Below are positions 35,425 through 43,487 of a stretch of 43,487 nt of DNA, one piece after another. The number at the start of each line of letters is the position of its first letter. The stretch's first letter is position 1. Source of the DNA: Alphaproteobacteria bacterium (lineage in GTDB: Bacteria > Pseudomonadota > Alphaproteobacteria > Rhizobiales > Xanthobacteraceae). The translations under genes and the position numbers were made by a program. The stretch covers positions 1-43,487 of the forward strand of contig VAZV01000186.1 of the NCBI GenBank assembly GCA_005884765.1, given 5' to 3'. A model generated the notes under the pieces. The model had not been told where the DNA came from, did not search any database, and worked only from the letters and a program-made list of their open reading frames with translations.

Positions 35425-36573
35425 TCAGCGCTTGTAAGTGTTGGGAATAAAGGGGGTGGCGGCAACCTTGAGCGGCAGGCGTTGTCCGCGCACTTCGGCG
35501 AAGACTTGCGTTCCCGGCGCTGCCAGCGATGCCGGCAGATAGCCCATCGCGACCGGCGCATTGAGGCTCGGGCCGAATCCGCCCGAAGTAACCGAACCGA
35601 CAGATTCGATCGAGGTGCTGTCCGCAAACAGGGCTGCGCCTTCGCGCACGGGTGCGCGGCCTTCAGCCTTTAGGCCCACGCGCCGGCGCGGTGCGCCATT
35701 TTCGAGCTGCGCGAGAATCTTGTCCGCGCCAAAAAAGCCGCCGGCACGCGCGCCGCCCTCGCGGCGGCTCTTCTGGATCGACCATTCCAGCGCGCCTTCG
35801 ACCGGCGTCGTTGTGGTGTCGAGGTCGTGCCCGTAAAGGCAAAGCCCGGCCTCCAACCTGAGACTGTCGCGCGCGCCAAGCCCGATCGGCCGCACGTCGT
35901 CGTTTTCGAGCAGTTTCTTGACCAGCCGCTCGGCATCACCGGCCGGCACGGAAATCTCAAATCCGTCCTCGCCGGTATAGCCGGAGCGCGAGACGAAGCA
36001 GTCGAGCCCATCGACCTCGTGCGGGCCGGAATCCATGAACCGCATCGCAGGCGCGTCGGCACAGAGCTTCGCCAGTGCCGATTGCGCCTTCGGCCCCTGC
36101 AGCGCGATCAGGGCGCGGTCGGGCAGGGGTTGGATGACGCAAACATCCGAAAGGTGCTTCCGAAGATGCGCCTCGTCTTCGGCCTTGCAGGCGGCGTTGA
36201 CGACCAGGAACAGGTGATCGCCGAAATTCGCCACCATCAGGTCGTCCAGGATGCCGCCATTCTCGTTGGTGAACTGGGCGTAACGCTGCCGTCCCGGCGC
36301 GACCGCGATGATGTCCTGCGGGACGAGCCGCTCCAGCGCGCGTGCTGCGTCTTCGACCCGGCCGGATTTGGCGTGAAGCGCCATCTGGCCCATATGGGAG
36401 ACATCGAACAGGCCGGCTTTGCCGCGGGTATGCAGGTGTTCCCGGAGTACACCGGACGCGTACTGGACCGGCATCTCGTAGCCCGCGAACGGCACCATCT
36501 TGCCGCCTAGGCCCACATGCAGGCCGTGGAGGGGAGTGCGCTCTAAGGGGGTATGTTCATCGCGCGCAAGCAT
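35425..36573 (-). CDS. gcvT: Aminomethyltransferase, T-protein
   Basis: Protein of 382 aa from the ATG at 36573 (MLARDEHTPLERTPLHGLHV); the in-frame start at 36630 lies inside the riboswitch and is rejected. It transfers the methylene group from H-protein to tetrahydrofolate. Conserved parts are GGKMVPFAGYEMPVQY, GLFDVSHMGQM, VNAACKAEDEAHL, GYTGEDGFEISVPAGDAERL and RLEAGLCLYGHDLD. First gene of the operon, expressed behind the tandem glycine riboswitch. Confidence 0.96.
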   Translation of the reverse strand: MLARDEHTPLERTPLHGLHVGLGGKMVPFAGYEMPVQYASGVLREHLHTRGKAGLFDVSHMGQMALHAKSGRVEDAARALERLVPQDIIAVAPGRQRYAQFTNENGGILDDLMVANFGDHLFLVVNAACKAEDEAHLRKHLSDVCVIQPLPDRALIALQGPKAQSALAKLCADAPAMRFMDSGPHEVDGLDCFVSRSGYTGEDGFEISVPAGDAERLVKKLLENDDVRPIGLGARDSLRLEAGLCLYGHDLDTTTTPVEGALEWSIQKSRREGGARAGGFFGADKILAQLENGAPRRRVGLKAEGRAPVREGAALFADSTSIESVGSVTSGGFGPSLNAPVAMGYLPASLAAPGTQVFAEVRGQRLPLKVAATPFIPNTYKR

Positions 36574-36624
36574 CAGGGGGCCCTCGCGGTTATTCGGAAA
36601 CCAGCTCCCGAAAACCTGTCGAAG

Positions 36625-36795
36625 CCCCATCTGTCGCTTTGCCTGAGAGTATTATCCCGTCGGCGGACACGTCCGGGCCGAAACCCTTCGGTGTCTCTTT
36701 CCAGATGCTGTCAAAGTCACGCGGTCCGTTTGCCTGAGAGTTTCCGGGGCGGTTGCTCCTTCGGCGCCGGCATCTAAGCCGATCTCTCCCAGCGT
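36625..36795 (-). promoter_or_regulatory. Tandem glycine riboswitch upstream of gcvT
   Basis: On the minus strand, two aptamers lie in series. The first (36793 to 36716) has GCTGGGAGAGATC, a CCGAAGGAGCAA loop and ACTCTCAGGCAAACGGACCG. The second (36709 to 36625) has GGAAAGAGACACCGAAGGG and ACTCTCAGGCAAAGCGACAG. The ACTCTCAGGC signature occurs twice (plus-strand GCCTGAGAGT at 36641 and 36732). This tandem arrangement is the classic glycine-sensing switch that turns on gcv operons. About 50 bp lie between the second aptamer and the gcvT start. Confidence 0.95.
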
Positions 36796-37005
36796 GACTG
36801 CCTTGAACAGATAGGAGGGAAACACGATGCCGCCAAGCCTGTCAACGCGGCTGCTGCATCTATCAACGGGGTTTAGTGTGCTGCAGCAAGCCTATGATCC
36901 GCTTGCACAGTTTCTGGACACCACCATCTTGACTGTCTAAAAGCCTTTTGCCCGGCGCGTTAGCCATTTAAGGCTAGGTAACGGGAAGCCTCCGATTGGA
37001 TCGAT

Positions 37006-39678
37006 ATGAGCGGCGTCAACGAGATCAGGTCGACATTTCTGAACTTCTTTGCCGAGAACGGCCACGAGATCGTGCCGTCGTCGCCGCTGGTGCCGCGAAA
37101 CGACCCGACCTTGATGTTCACCAATGCCGGCATGGTGCAGTTCAAGAACGTCTTCACCGGGGTCGAGAAGCGCCCCTACCAGCGGGCCACCACCTCGCAG
37201 AAATGCGTGCGTGCGGGGGGCAAGCATAACGACCTCGACAATGTCGGCTACACCGCGCGACATCACACCTTCTTCGAGATGCTCGGCAATTTCTCGTTCG
37301 GCGACTATTTCAAGGATCGCGCGATTGAGCTCGCCTGGAACCTCGTCACGAAAGAGTTCGGCCTGCCGAAGGAGAAGCTGACCGCGACCGTCTATATCGA
37401 CGACGACGAGGCTTATAATCTGTGGAAGAAGATCGCGGGCCTGCCGGATTCGCGCATCATCCGCATCGCGGGCTCCGACAATTTCTGGCAGATGGGCGAT
37501 ACCGGCCCCTGTGGGCCCTGTTCGGAAATCTTCTACGACCACGGCGACAAGGTCTGGGGCGGACCGCCCGGCTCGCCGGAAGCCGACGGCGACCGCTTTA
37601 TCGAGATCTGGAATCTCGTGTTCATGCAATACGAGCAGCTCGAGGGCGGCGGGCGAAATCCCTTGCCGAAACCGTCGATCGATACCGGCGCAGGCCTGGA
37701 GCGCGTCGCGGCCGTCCTGCAGGGCAAGCACGATAACTACGATATCGATTTGTTTGTCGCGCTGATCCGCGCGATCTCTGAACTGACCGGCGCCGATCCG
37801 CATGGCAAGCAGAAGGGATCACTGCGCGTGATCGCAGATCATCTGCGCGCCTCGTCATTTTTGATATCGGATGGCGTACTGCCTTCGAACGAAGGCCGCG
37901 GCTATGTGCTGCGGCGGATCATGCGCCGCGCCATGCGGCATGCCCAACTGCTCGGCGCCAAAGAGCCGCTGATGCACCGCCTGGTCTGGGCGTTGGTGCG
38001 CGAGATGGGCCAGGCCTATCCGGAACTGGTGCGCGCCGAGAACCTGATCGAGGAGACGTTGCGGCTGGAAGAAACCCGATTCCGCAAGACCTTGGAGCGC
38101 GGGCTTTCCATTCTCGATGAGAAGAGCGCGAGCTTGAAACAGGGCGACATGTTCGATGGCGATACCGCGTTCACGTTGTACGACACCTATGGTTTTCCGC
38201 TCGACCTGACCCAGGACGCGCTGAAGTCACGGGGCATCGGCGTGGATATCGCGGCCTTCACCGATGCGATGGACCGGCAGCGCGAAAAGGCGCGCGCGGC
38301 CTGGGCCGGAAGCGGCGATACCGCGACCGAGAGCGTGTGGTTTCCGCTCCGCGAAAAGCTCGGAGCCACGGAATTCCTTGGCTACGAGACCGAGACCGCC
38401 GAAGGCGCGATCGCGGCGCTGGTGAAAGACGGCAAGGAAGTCGATAGCCTGAAGGCAGGCGAGGCCGGCGCCATCGTGATGAACCAGACGCCGTTTTACG
38501 CGGAATCGGGCGGCCAAGTCGGCGACACCGGCGTGCTCAGCGGTGACGGCGTCAAGTTTCGTGTCACCGACACGCAGAAAAAGGCCGGCGATCTCTTCGT
38601 GCATCTGGGCCAGGTGGAGCAGGGTACGTTGAAGATCGGCGCGCCGTTGCAGCTTTGCGTCGATCACGCGCGCCGCGCCTCGATCCGGCGCCATCACTCG
38701 GCGACGCATTTGCTGCACGAAGCGCTGCGGCAGGTGCTGGGGGATCACATCGCCCAGCGCGGTTCGCTGGTGGCGCCCGATCGGCTGCGCTTCGACTTCG
38801 TGCATCCGAAGCCGATCACGGCGGAAGAACTCGCCCGCGTCGAGGACATCGCCAACGAAGTGGTGTTGGAGAATGACGAAGTCACCACGCGCCTGATGGC
38901 GGTGGACGATGCGCGCGAAGCCGGTGCTCGCGCCCTGTTCGGTGAGAAATATGGCGACGAGGTCCGCGTGGTCTCGATGGGCAAGGGCGCGCGCGAGCAC
39001 GGCAGCAACGCGCTCGGCTGGTCGGTTGAATTATGCGGCGGCACGCATGTGCGCCGCACCGGCGACATCGGCCTGATTACGGTGACCAGTGAAAGTGCGG
39101 TCGCCTCGGGCGTGCGCCGCATCGAGGCCTTGACCGGACGTCACGCCCGGCAGCACGCCAATGACACCATGGCGCTCGCAAAAACCGCGGCGGCGGAGCT
39201 GCGCACCACGATCGAAGAGGTGCCGGGGCGGATCGCAGCGCTGATCGAGGAACGCAAGAAGCTCGAGCGTGACCTGTCGGATGCGCGCAAAAAGCTTGCG
39301 ATGGGTGGCGCTTCCGGAAACGGATCGGCGGCGGCCGGCGTGCGCGAGGTTGGCAACGTTAAGCTGATGGCGCGCGCGGTCGAGGGCATCGAGATGAGGG
39401 ATCTCAAGAGCCTTGCCGATGACGGCAAAAGGCAAATCGGCTCCGGCGTTGTCGCGATTGTCGGCGTCACCGGCGACGGCAAGGCCGGTATCGTCGTCGG
39501 CGTCACCGCCGATCTCACCTCGCGCTATAACGCCGTCGATCTGGCGCGTGTCGCCTCGGTCGTGCTCGGCGGCAAGGGCGGTGGCGGCCGGCCCGACATG
39601 GCCCAGGCCGGCGGCCCCGATGGCGCCAAGGCCGGCGCCGCGCTGTCGGCGATCGAAAAGGCGATGGCGGGCGCGTGA
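37006..39678 (+). CDS. alaS: Alanyl-tRNA synthetase
   Basis: Protein of 890 aa, normal length. It charges tRNA-Ala in the cytoplasm. The class II catalytic domain includes [35 protein letters not shown] and [19 protein letters not shown]. The editing domain carries zinc ligands His564 and His568 ([12 protein letters not shown]) and Cys677 and His681 ([13 protein letters not shown]). The C-terminal C-Ala domain has [16 protein letters not shown]. It is divergent from the gcv operon; the 432-bp gap holds the riboswitch and both promoters. Confidence 0.98.
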   Translation: MSGVNEIRSTFLNFFAENGHEIVPSSPLVPRNDPTLMFTNAGMVQFKNVFTGVEKRPYQRATTSQKCVRAGGKHNDLDNVGYTARHHTFFEMLGNFSFGDYFKDRAIELAWNLVTKEFGLPKEKLTATVYIDDDEAYNLWKKIAGLPDSRIIRIAGSDNFWQMGDTGPCGPCSEIFYDHGDKVWGGPPGSPEADGDRFIEIWNLVFMQYEQLEGGGRNPLPKPSIDTGAGLERVAAVLQGKHDNYDIDLFVALIRAISELTGADPHGKQKGSLRVIADHLRASSFLISDGVLPSNEGRGYVLRRIMRRAMRHAQLLGAKEPLMHRLVWALVREMGQAYPELVRAENLIEETLRLEETRFRKTLERGLSILDEKSASLKQGDMFDGDTAFTLYDTYGFPLDLTQDALKSRGIGVDIAAFTDAMDRQREKARAAWAGSGDTATESVWFPLREKLGATEFLGYETETAEGAIAALVKDGKEVDSLKAGEAGAIVMNQTPFYAESGGQVGDTGVLSGDGVKFRVTDTQKKAGDLFVHLGQVEQGTLKIGAPLQLCVDHARRASIRRHHSATHLLHEALRQVLGDHIAQRGSLVAPDRLRFDFVHPKPITAEELARVEDIANEVVLENDEVTTRLMAVDDAREAGARALFGEKYGDEVRVVSMGKGAREHGSNALGWSVELCGGTHVRRTGDIGLITVTSESAVASGVRRIEALTGRHARQHANDTMALAKTAAAELRTTIEEVPGRIAALIEERKKLERDLSDARKKLAMGGASGNGSAAAGVREVGNVKLMARAVEGIEMRDLKSLADDGKRQIGSGVVAIVGVTGDGKAGIVVGVTADLTSRYNAVDLARVASVVLGGKGGGGRPDMAQAGGPDGAKAGAALSAIEKAMAGA

Positions 39679-39734
39679 AACGCGCCCTCCGGGGGGTCTC
39701 CTTCAGGGCACGACGTGCGGGAAGCGGAGCAGCC

Positions 39735-40217
39735 ATGATCACCATCAGGCGCGCAATCGCAGATGATGCCCAGGACATCGGTGCGGTGTTCGACGCCGCC
39801 GTCCGCGAGGGGTGGAAGTATCTCGGCGAACTCGCTGCCCGACCGATGTTCCCGCCGAACGAGTGGGATACGCTTGTCGTCGAACACGCGCCGCCGAACG
39901 CCCTCCTGGTTGCGATTAACGAAGCGCACTGGCTCGTCGGCTTCGTCGCCGTACACCCTGCTGAAGGAGAAATGTACCTGCTGTTCGTTGATCCAGATCA
40001 CGCCGGCCGCGGCGTCGGACGGACGCTGCTGGAGGCCGCGCACGAAGTGCTGCGGGCGGCAGGCTGCCGCGAAGCCTTCCTCTACACGCATGAACAGAAC
40101 GAAAGGGCGCTCGCCGTCTACGAGACGGCTGGATACCGGCGCGACGGCGCGGTTCGCGAATCCGAGTTTCGCGGCCTGCATCTGCGCGAGCCCAGATTAG
40201 TGAAGGCGCTGCGCTGA
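39735..40217 (+). CDS. GNAT family N-acetyltransferase
   Basis: Protein of 160 aa from the ATG at 39735 (MITIRRAIADDAQDIGAVFD). Acetyl-CoA binding is shown by YLLFVDPDHAGRGVGRTLLE (motif A, with RGVGRT as the Q/RxxGxG/A loop), and motif B by LYTHEQNERALAVYETAGYR. It probably acetylates a small molecule or a protein N-terminus. The acceptor is unknown. It lies 56 bp after alaS on the same strand. Confidence 0.9.
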   Translation: MITIRRAIADDAQDIGAVFDAAVREGWKYLGELAARPMFPPNEWDTLVVEHAPPNALLVAINEAHWLVGFVAVHPAEGEMYLLFVDPDHAGRGVGRTLLEAAHEVLRAAGCREAFLYTHEQNERALAVYETAGYRRDGAVRESEFRGLHLREPRLVKALR

Positions 40218-40242
40218 ACCTGCGGCGCCGCGTCGTCGTATC

Positions 40243-40740
40243 TTATGGCTTGCGCAAGAACACGTATTCCGTGGAGTAGGGCGCGCTCTTGAAGCTGCCG
40301 GCCTTGTCGCACGGACCCTCGAGCTTGCCGCCGATCGTGTTGATCCGCTGCACGGTGGTGACGCCTTCGAGGACGCCGCTGCCACGGTGTGAAATCACCT
40401 CAAGCTTTAGCCAGGGAATATCGCTCGCGGTGGCGCCCGGCGTATTGCCGACCACGGCGCTGCCGTCGCTGTGCTCCCAGTTCGGCCCGGCATAGTGTCG
40501 GCCGACGGTCTTGCCGTCGGCGAACAGCGTGGCGATCGGTTCGCGGAAGGCCCAGGCGAGCTTGCCGTCGGCGCCGACCTTGCATTCGTACACTTGAGCG
40601 CCTTCAGCGTGCACCGACAGCACTACGGACTCACCGGGCGCCGCCACGGCGTCGGGAAGGGGTGTTTCGGCTGAATTGGCGCTCATCGGCGCGCTGACCA
40701 GCAGCGATAGTGCGAGCGCGCTTCTTGGAAGCAATCGCAT
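40243..40740 (-). CDS. Exported DUF3455-like protein
   Basis: Protein of 165 aa from the ATG at 40740 (MRLLPRSALALSLLVSAPMS) with a signal peptide cleaved near NSA. The mature part matches the DUF3455 pattern: GESVVLSVHAEGAQVYECKV, AWAFREPIATLFADGKTVGR, HYAGPNWEHSDGSAVVG and VQRINTIGGKLEGPCDKAG. Two cysteines could pair. The role is unknown. It follows icd on the same strand with a 14-bp gap, so the two may share a transcript. Confidence 0.82.
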   Translation of the reverse strand: MRLLPRSALALSLLVSAPMSANSAETPLPDAVAAPGESVVLSVHAEGAQVYECKVGADGKLAWAFREPIATLFADGKTVGRHYAGPNWEHSDGSAVVGNTPGATASDIPWLKLEVISHRGSGVLEGVTTVQRINTIGGKLEGPCDKAGSFKSAPYSTEYVFLRKP

Positions 40741-40754
40741 CTCTCGCCGGCCAC

Positions 40755-41969
40755 TCAAACCGCCATCGCCTTGGTCAGGTTTTCCGCAACCTTGTCGAGG
40801 AAGCCGTTGGTGGAGAGCCAGCGCTGGTCGGCGCCGACCAGAAGCGCCAGGTCTTTGGTCATGTAGCCGGTTTCCACGGTGTCGACGCAGACCTTCTCCA
40901 GGGTGGAGGCAAAGTTCGCAAGCTGCTCGTTGTTGTCGAGCTTGGCGCGGTGGGACAATCCGCGGGTCCAGGCAAAGATCGAGGCAATCGAGTTGGTCGA
41001 GGTCTCCTTGCCCTTCTGGTGCTCCCGGTAGTGCCGGGTCACCGTGCCGTGGGCGGCCTCGGCCTCGACCGTCTTGCCGTCGGGCGTCAGCAGCACCGAG
41101 GTCATCAGCCCGAGCGAGCCGTAGCCCTGCGCCACCGTGTCGGACTGGACGTCGCCGTCATAGTTCTTGCAGGCCCAGACATAGCCGCCGGACCATTTCA
41201 GCGCTGAGGCCACCATGTCGTCAATCAGCCGGTGTTCGTAGGTGAGCCGCTTGGCCTCGAATTCCTTCTTGAACTCGCGCTCGTAGATATCCTGGAAGAT
41301 GTCCTTGAAACGCCCGTCATAAACTTTGAGAATCGTGTTCTTGGTCGAGAGATACACCGGATATCCGCGCATCAGGCCGTAATTCAGCGACGCACGCGCA
41401 AAATCGATAATGGAATCGTCGAGGTTGTACATTTCCATCGCAACGCCGGCGCCGGGCGCCTTGAACACTTCGCGCTCGATCACGGTGCCATCCTCGCCGA
41501 CAAATTTCAGCGACAGCGTGCCCTTGCCGGGGAACTTGATGTCGGTAGCGCGGTATTGGTCGCCATAGGCGTGGCGGCCGATGATGATCGGCTTGGTCCA
41601 GCCGGGCACGAGCCGCGGCACGTTCTTGCAGATGATCGGCTCGCGGAAGATCACGCCGCCGAGGATGTTGCGGATGGTGCCGTTCGGCGACTTCCACATC
41701 TGCTTGAGGTTGAATTCCTTCACCCGGGCCTCGTCCGGGGTGATCGTGGCGCACTTCACGCCGACGCCATGCTCGCGGATCGCCAGCGCGGAATCGACGG
41801 TGATCTGGTCATTGGTCTCGTCGCGCTTCTCGACGCCGAGATCGTAATAAAGCAGGTTCACGTCGAGATAGGGCAGGATCAGCCGCTCGCGGATCCACTC
41901 CCAGATGATCCGCGTCATCTCGTCCCCGTCCAGCTCGACGACGGGGTTCTTCACCTTGATCTTGGCCAT
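40755..41969 (-). CDS. icd: NADP-dependent isocitrate dehydrogenase
   Basis: Protein of 404 aa from the ATG at 41969 ([20 protein letters not shown]); the frame is open upstream but that part is non-family. It oxidatively decarboxylates isocitrate to 2-oxoglutarate in the TCA cycle. It is the eukaryotic-type homodimeric form, as shown by [60 protein letters not shown] and [20 protein letters not shown]. It is the expected form in alphaproteobacteria. Confidence 0.97.
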   Translation of the reverse strand: MAKIKVKNPVVELDGDEMTRIIWEWIRERLILPYLDVNLLYYDLGVEKRDETNDQITVDSALAIREHGVGVKCATITPDEARVKEFNLKQMWKSPNGTIRNILGGVIFREPIICKNVPRLVPGWTKPIIIGRHAYGDQYRATDIKFPGKGTLSLKFVGEDGTVIEREVFKAPGAGVAMEMYNLDDSIIDFARASLNYGLMRGYPVYLSTKNTILKVYDGRFKDIFQDIYEREFKKEFEAKRLTYEHRLIDDMVASALKWSGGYVWACKNYDGDVQSDTVAQGYGSLGLMTSVLLTPDGKTVEAEAAHGTVTRHYREHQKGKETSTNSIASIFAWTRGLSHRAKLDNNEQLANFASTLEKVCVDTVETGYMTKDLALLVGADQRWLSTNGFLDKVAENLTKAMAV

Positions 41970-42068
41970 GTCGGGGCGCGCTTTCTGTCTCGGGTTTGGA
42001 AGGTTGCTGGCCGTCCTAAGGAGTGCGGGCAGGCTGTCAACTGGGGGAGGCCGCTCTAGGGTGGGGCC

Positions 42069-43034
42069 GTGACGAATCGCCTCATCCGCTACGACGCGGC
42101 CTTGCTGCGCCGCTTCCTCGCCGACAGTTTCGGCGGGCTCCGCGACCTGCTGCTGCTGGCGCTGGTTGGCCTGATCGGCTGCGCCTGGCTGCGCCAGCAG
42201 ACGCTCGCCGCACCAGCGGACGGGGTCTGGCTCGCACTGCTGGCCGGCCCGGCCGGCTTCGCCTTGCAAAGGGCTGGATGCCAGCGCCTCGCCGCCCGGG
42301 GCGAGCACAGTCCCGTGGCGCCTGCGGCTTTGGACAGGCAGGCGGCCATCGCGCTCGCCGCCGCGAGCTACGCGGCGGGTGCCGGCCTGGCGATGATCTT
42401 CCCCGTGCTGCGATGGCAGCGAGGGGCGGGGTGGTCCCGACCATCGGTCGCGCCGCTGGGCCGCGGCCGACACGCGGTGATCGCACTGGTCCTTGCACGT
42501 CAGACGGCCAGCACCAGACGGCCCCTTGTCCGCGCCGGGCTGCTGCTCATGGCCAGCTTCCTGTTGACCGTCATGACGAGCTGGTGGGGACGCGGCTTAG
42601 CGGTGCCGCTGGTCTTTGTCCCGCTCCTGCTGCCGTCTCTTATTGTCCTGCTGCTGGCGGCGCGGCTCGACGCCGCCTTGCTGGCCTTCCTGCCGGCGGC
42701 CGGCTACCGGCCCGGCTTCATCGCCCTTGCCGTCTCGGCGCTGCCGGCCGGCTCTCTGCTTGCCGGCGCCGGGGCCTTTCTCCTGACCGGGCAGGGCATC
42801 GGCATTGTCGTCGTGCTGGCGCTCGCCCATCTCGCCTTCATTCTGATCGGCATCGCCCGCGCCTGGCTTTATCCGGGCCGGACCAGGCGCTCGGTGGATT
42901 TCCAGCTGCAGCTCGAAGTGGCAGGCCTTGTCGCCGCGGCGATCCTGCTGCCGCCGCTCGCCATCGCCGCGGCCGGCTGGCGATTCTGGCATTTCCATCG
43001 CCATTGCCGCGCGAAGCGCTGGATGCAGGCCTGA
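42069..43034 (+). CDS. Integral membrane protein, probable ABC permease
   Basis: Protein of 321 aa with a GTG start at 42069. It has at least six strongly hydrophobic segments ([109 protein letters not shown]). Its stop overlaps the start of an ATP-binding protein gene (TGATG), so it is almost certainly the membrane partner of that transporter. It lacks a recognisable EAA loop, so it is not an importer permease. No substrate can be named. By eye, GC is higher here than in icd. Confidence 0.78.
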   Translation: MTNRLIRYDAALLRRFLADSFGGLRDLLLLALVGLIGCAWLRQQTLAAPADGVWLALLAGPAGFALQRAGCQRLAARGEHSPVAPAALDRQAAIALAAASYAAGAGLAMIFPVLRWQRGAGWSRPSVAPLGRGRHAVIALVLARQTASTRRPLVRAGLLLMASFLLTVMTSWWGRGLAVPLVFVPLLLPSLIVLLLAARLDAALLAFLPAAGYRPGFIALAVSALPAGSLLAGAGAFLLTGQGIGIVVVLALAHLAFILIGIARAWLYPGRTRRSVDFQLQLEVAGLVAAAILLPPLAIAAAGWRFWHFHRHCRAKRWMQA

Positions 43035-43487
43035 TGCGGATCGAGACTTGCGAACTGGTCGTCCTGCGCGGCGACCACCGGGCGGTCGACCGGGTGAGCC
43101 TCGCCATCGACGGCGCCGGCTGGACGGGGCTGGTGGGTGCGAACGGCAGCGGCAAGACGTCGCTGCTGCGTGCCATCGCGGGGAGGCTCGACGCCGACGA
43201 GGGCGCGATCCTGCTCGACGGCGCGGACCGGACCGCCGACCGCGCCTGGCGCGCCGGGGCGATCGGCTTCGCGCCGGACGTCGCTGCGCTGCCGGAGAGC
43301 CTCACCGGCCGCGAACTGTTCGCGATCCTCGGCGGGGCGCAGGTCGGGCTCGAACCCCGCGACCCGCTGGGGGCATTGCGCAGCGCGCTCGCCTTCGACG
43401 ACTTCTTCGACCAGCGCATCTTCACCTTGTCCGCCGGGATGCGGCAACGGCTGGCCATCTTCTGCGCTTTCCTGACGCGGCCGCGCG
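43034..43487 (+). CDS. ABC transporter ATP-binding protein, 5' part
   Basis: The N-terminal 151 residues of an ABC ATPase, cut by the window end. The Walker A motif is VGANGSGKTSLLRAIAGRL and the signature motif FTLSAGMRQRLAI; Walker B would follow outside. The Q-loop region has IGFAPDVAAL in place of the usual Gln-containing segment, so the Q-loop glutamine is not obvious. It is coupled to the upstream permease-like gene by a TGATG overlap. The short linker between Walker A and signature fits small exporter-type ATPases. Substrate unknown. Confidence 0.88.
   Translation, partial: MRIETCELVVLRGDHRAVDRVSLAIDGAGWTGLVGANGSGKTSLLRAIAGRLDADEGAILLDGADRTADRAWRAGAIGFAPDVAALPESLTGRELFAILGGAQVGLEPRDPLGALRSALAFDDFFDQRIFTLSAGMRQRLAIFCAFLTRPR

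Noticed and set aside
41970..42473. N-terminal extension of the isocitrate dehydrogenase frame
   Set aside because: The extra residues are low-complexity and unlike the family, and the conserved N-terminus starts at 41969.

Overview
The window is GC-rich chromosomal DNA from an alphaproteobacterium, most likely of the Bradyrhizobium/Rhodopseudomonas group (Nitrobacteraceae). This rests on the gene set (C-terminal CckA, class I fumarase, recA with a GAAC-N7-GAAC LexA box, gcvT-gcvH-gcvP behind a tandem glycine riboswitch, alaS, NADP-dependent icd), on small secreted proteins that I recognise from that group, and on dispersed palindromic repeats. No rRNA, tRNA, CRISPR array or intact transposase was seen.

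Layout. 1-6050: the end of cckA, a Tim44-like membrane protein, small hypotheticals, a GST-like protein, a small repeat-bearing exported protein, and a GFA-family zinc protein. 6175-12950: a BrnTA toxin-antitoxin pair with a candidate operator, fumarase, a MaoC-like hydratase, a TetR regulator divergent from a membrane protein with two matching palindromes between them, and a Rieske/hypothetical/amidohydrolase operon. 13000-19300: a SET-domain protein with a lysine-rich repeat tail, a SAM methyltransferase, a lytic transglycosylase, an XRE regulator, a DsbA/FrnE-like protein, HicBA, and a broken CelD-type acetyltransferase. 19400-26210: many short exported or zinc-ribbon proteins, a caspase-like protein, a thioesterase, a cold-shock protein and a PilZ protein.

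26210-28270 is the oddest stretch. It is poor in genes and carries five arrays of a short AGGCCACT-centred motif. The motifs are 22 bp apart in every array, and 22 then 20 bp apart in three of them. The arrays separate very small genes or gene fragments (two zinc-ribbon genes, a 29-codon membrane peptide, an ORF with an in-frame stop). The last array ends just before the LexA box of recA. They look like multi-site ends of an IS21-like element, but no transposase is present.

28280-43487: recA with its terminator, two tandem DUF1835-like genes (the first frameshifted), a cysteine-rich exported protein, the glycine cleavage operon and its riboswitch, alaS, a GNAT acetyltransferase, a DUF3455-like protein, icd, and finally a permease/ATPase ABC pair cut by the window end. 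The core metabolic genes look ordinary. The accessory interest lies in the motif arrays, the small-protein families, the toxin-antitoxin loci and the SET protein.
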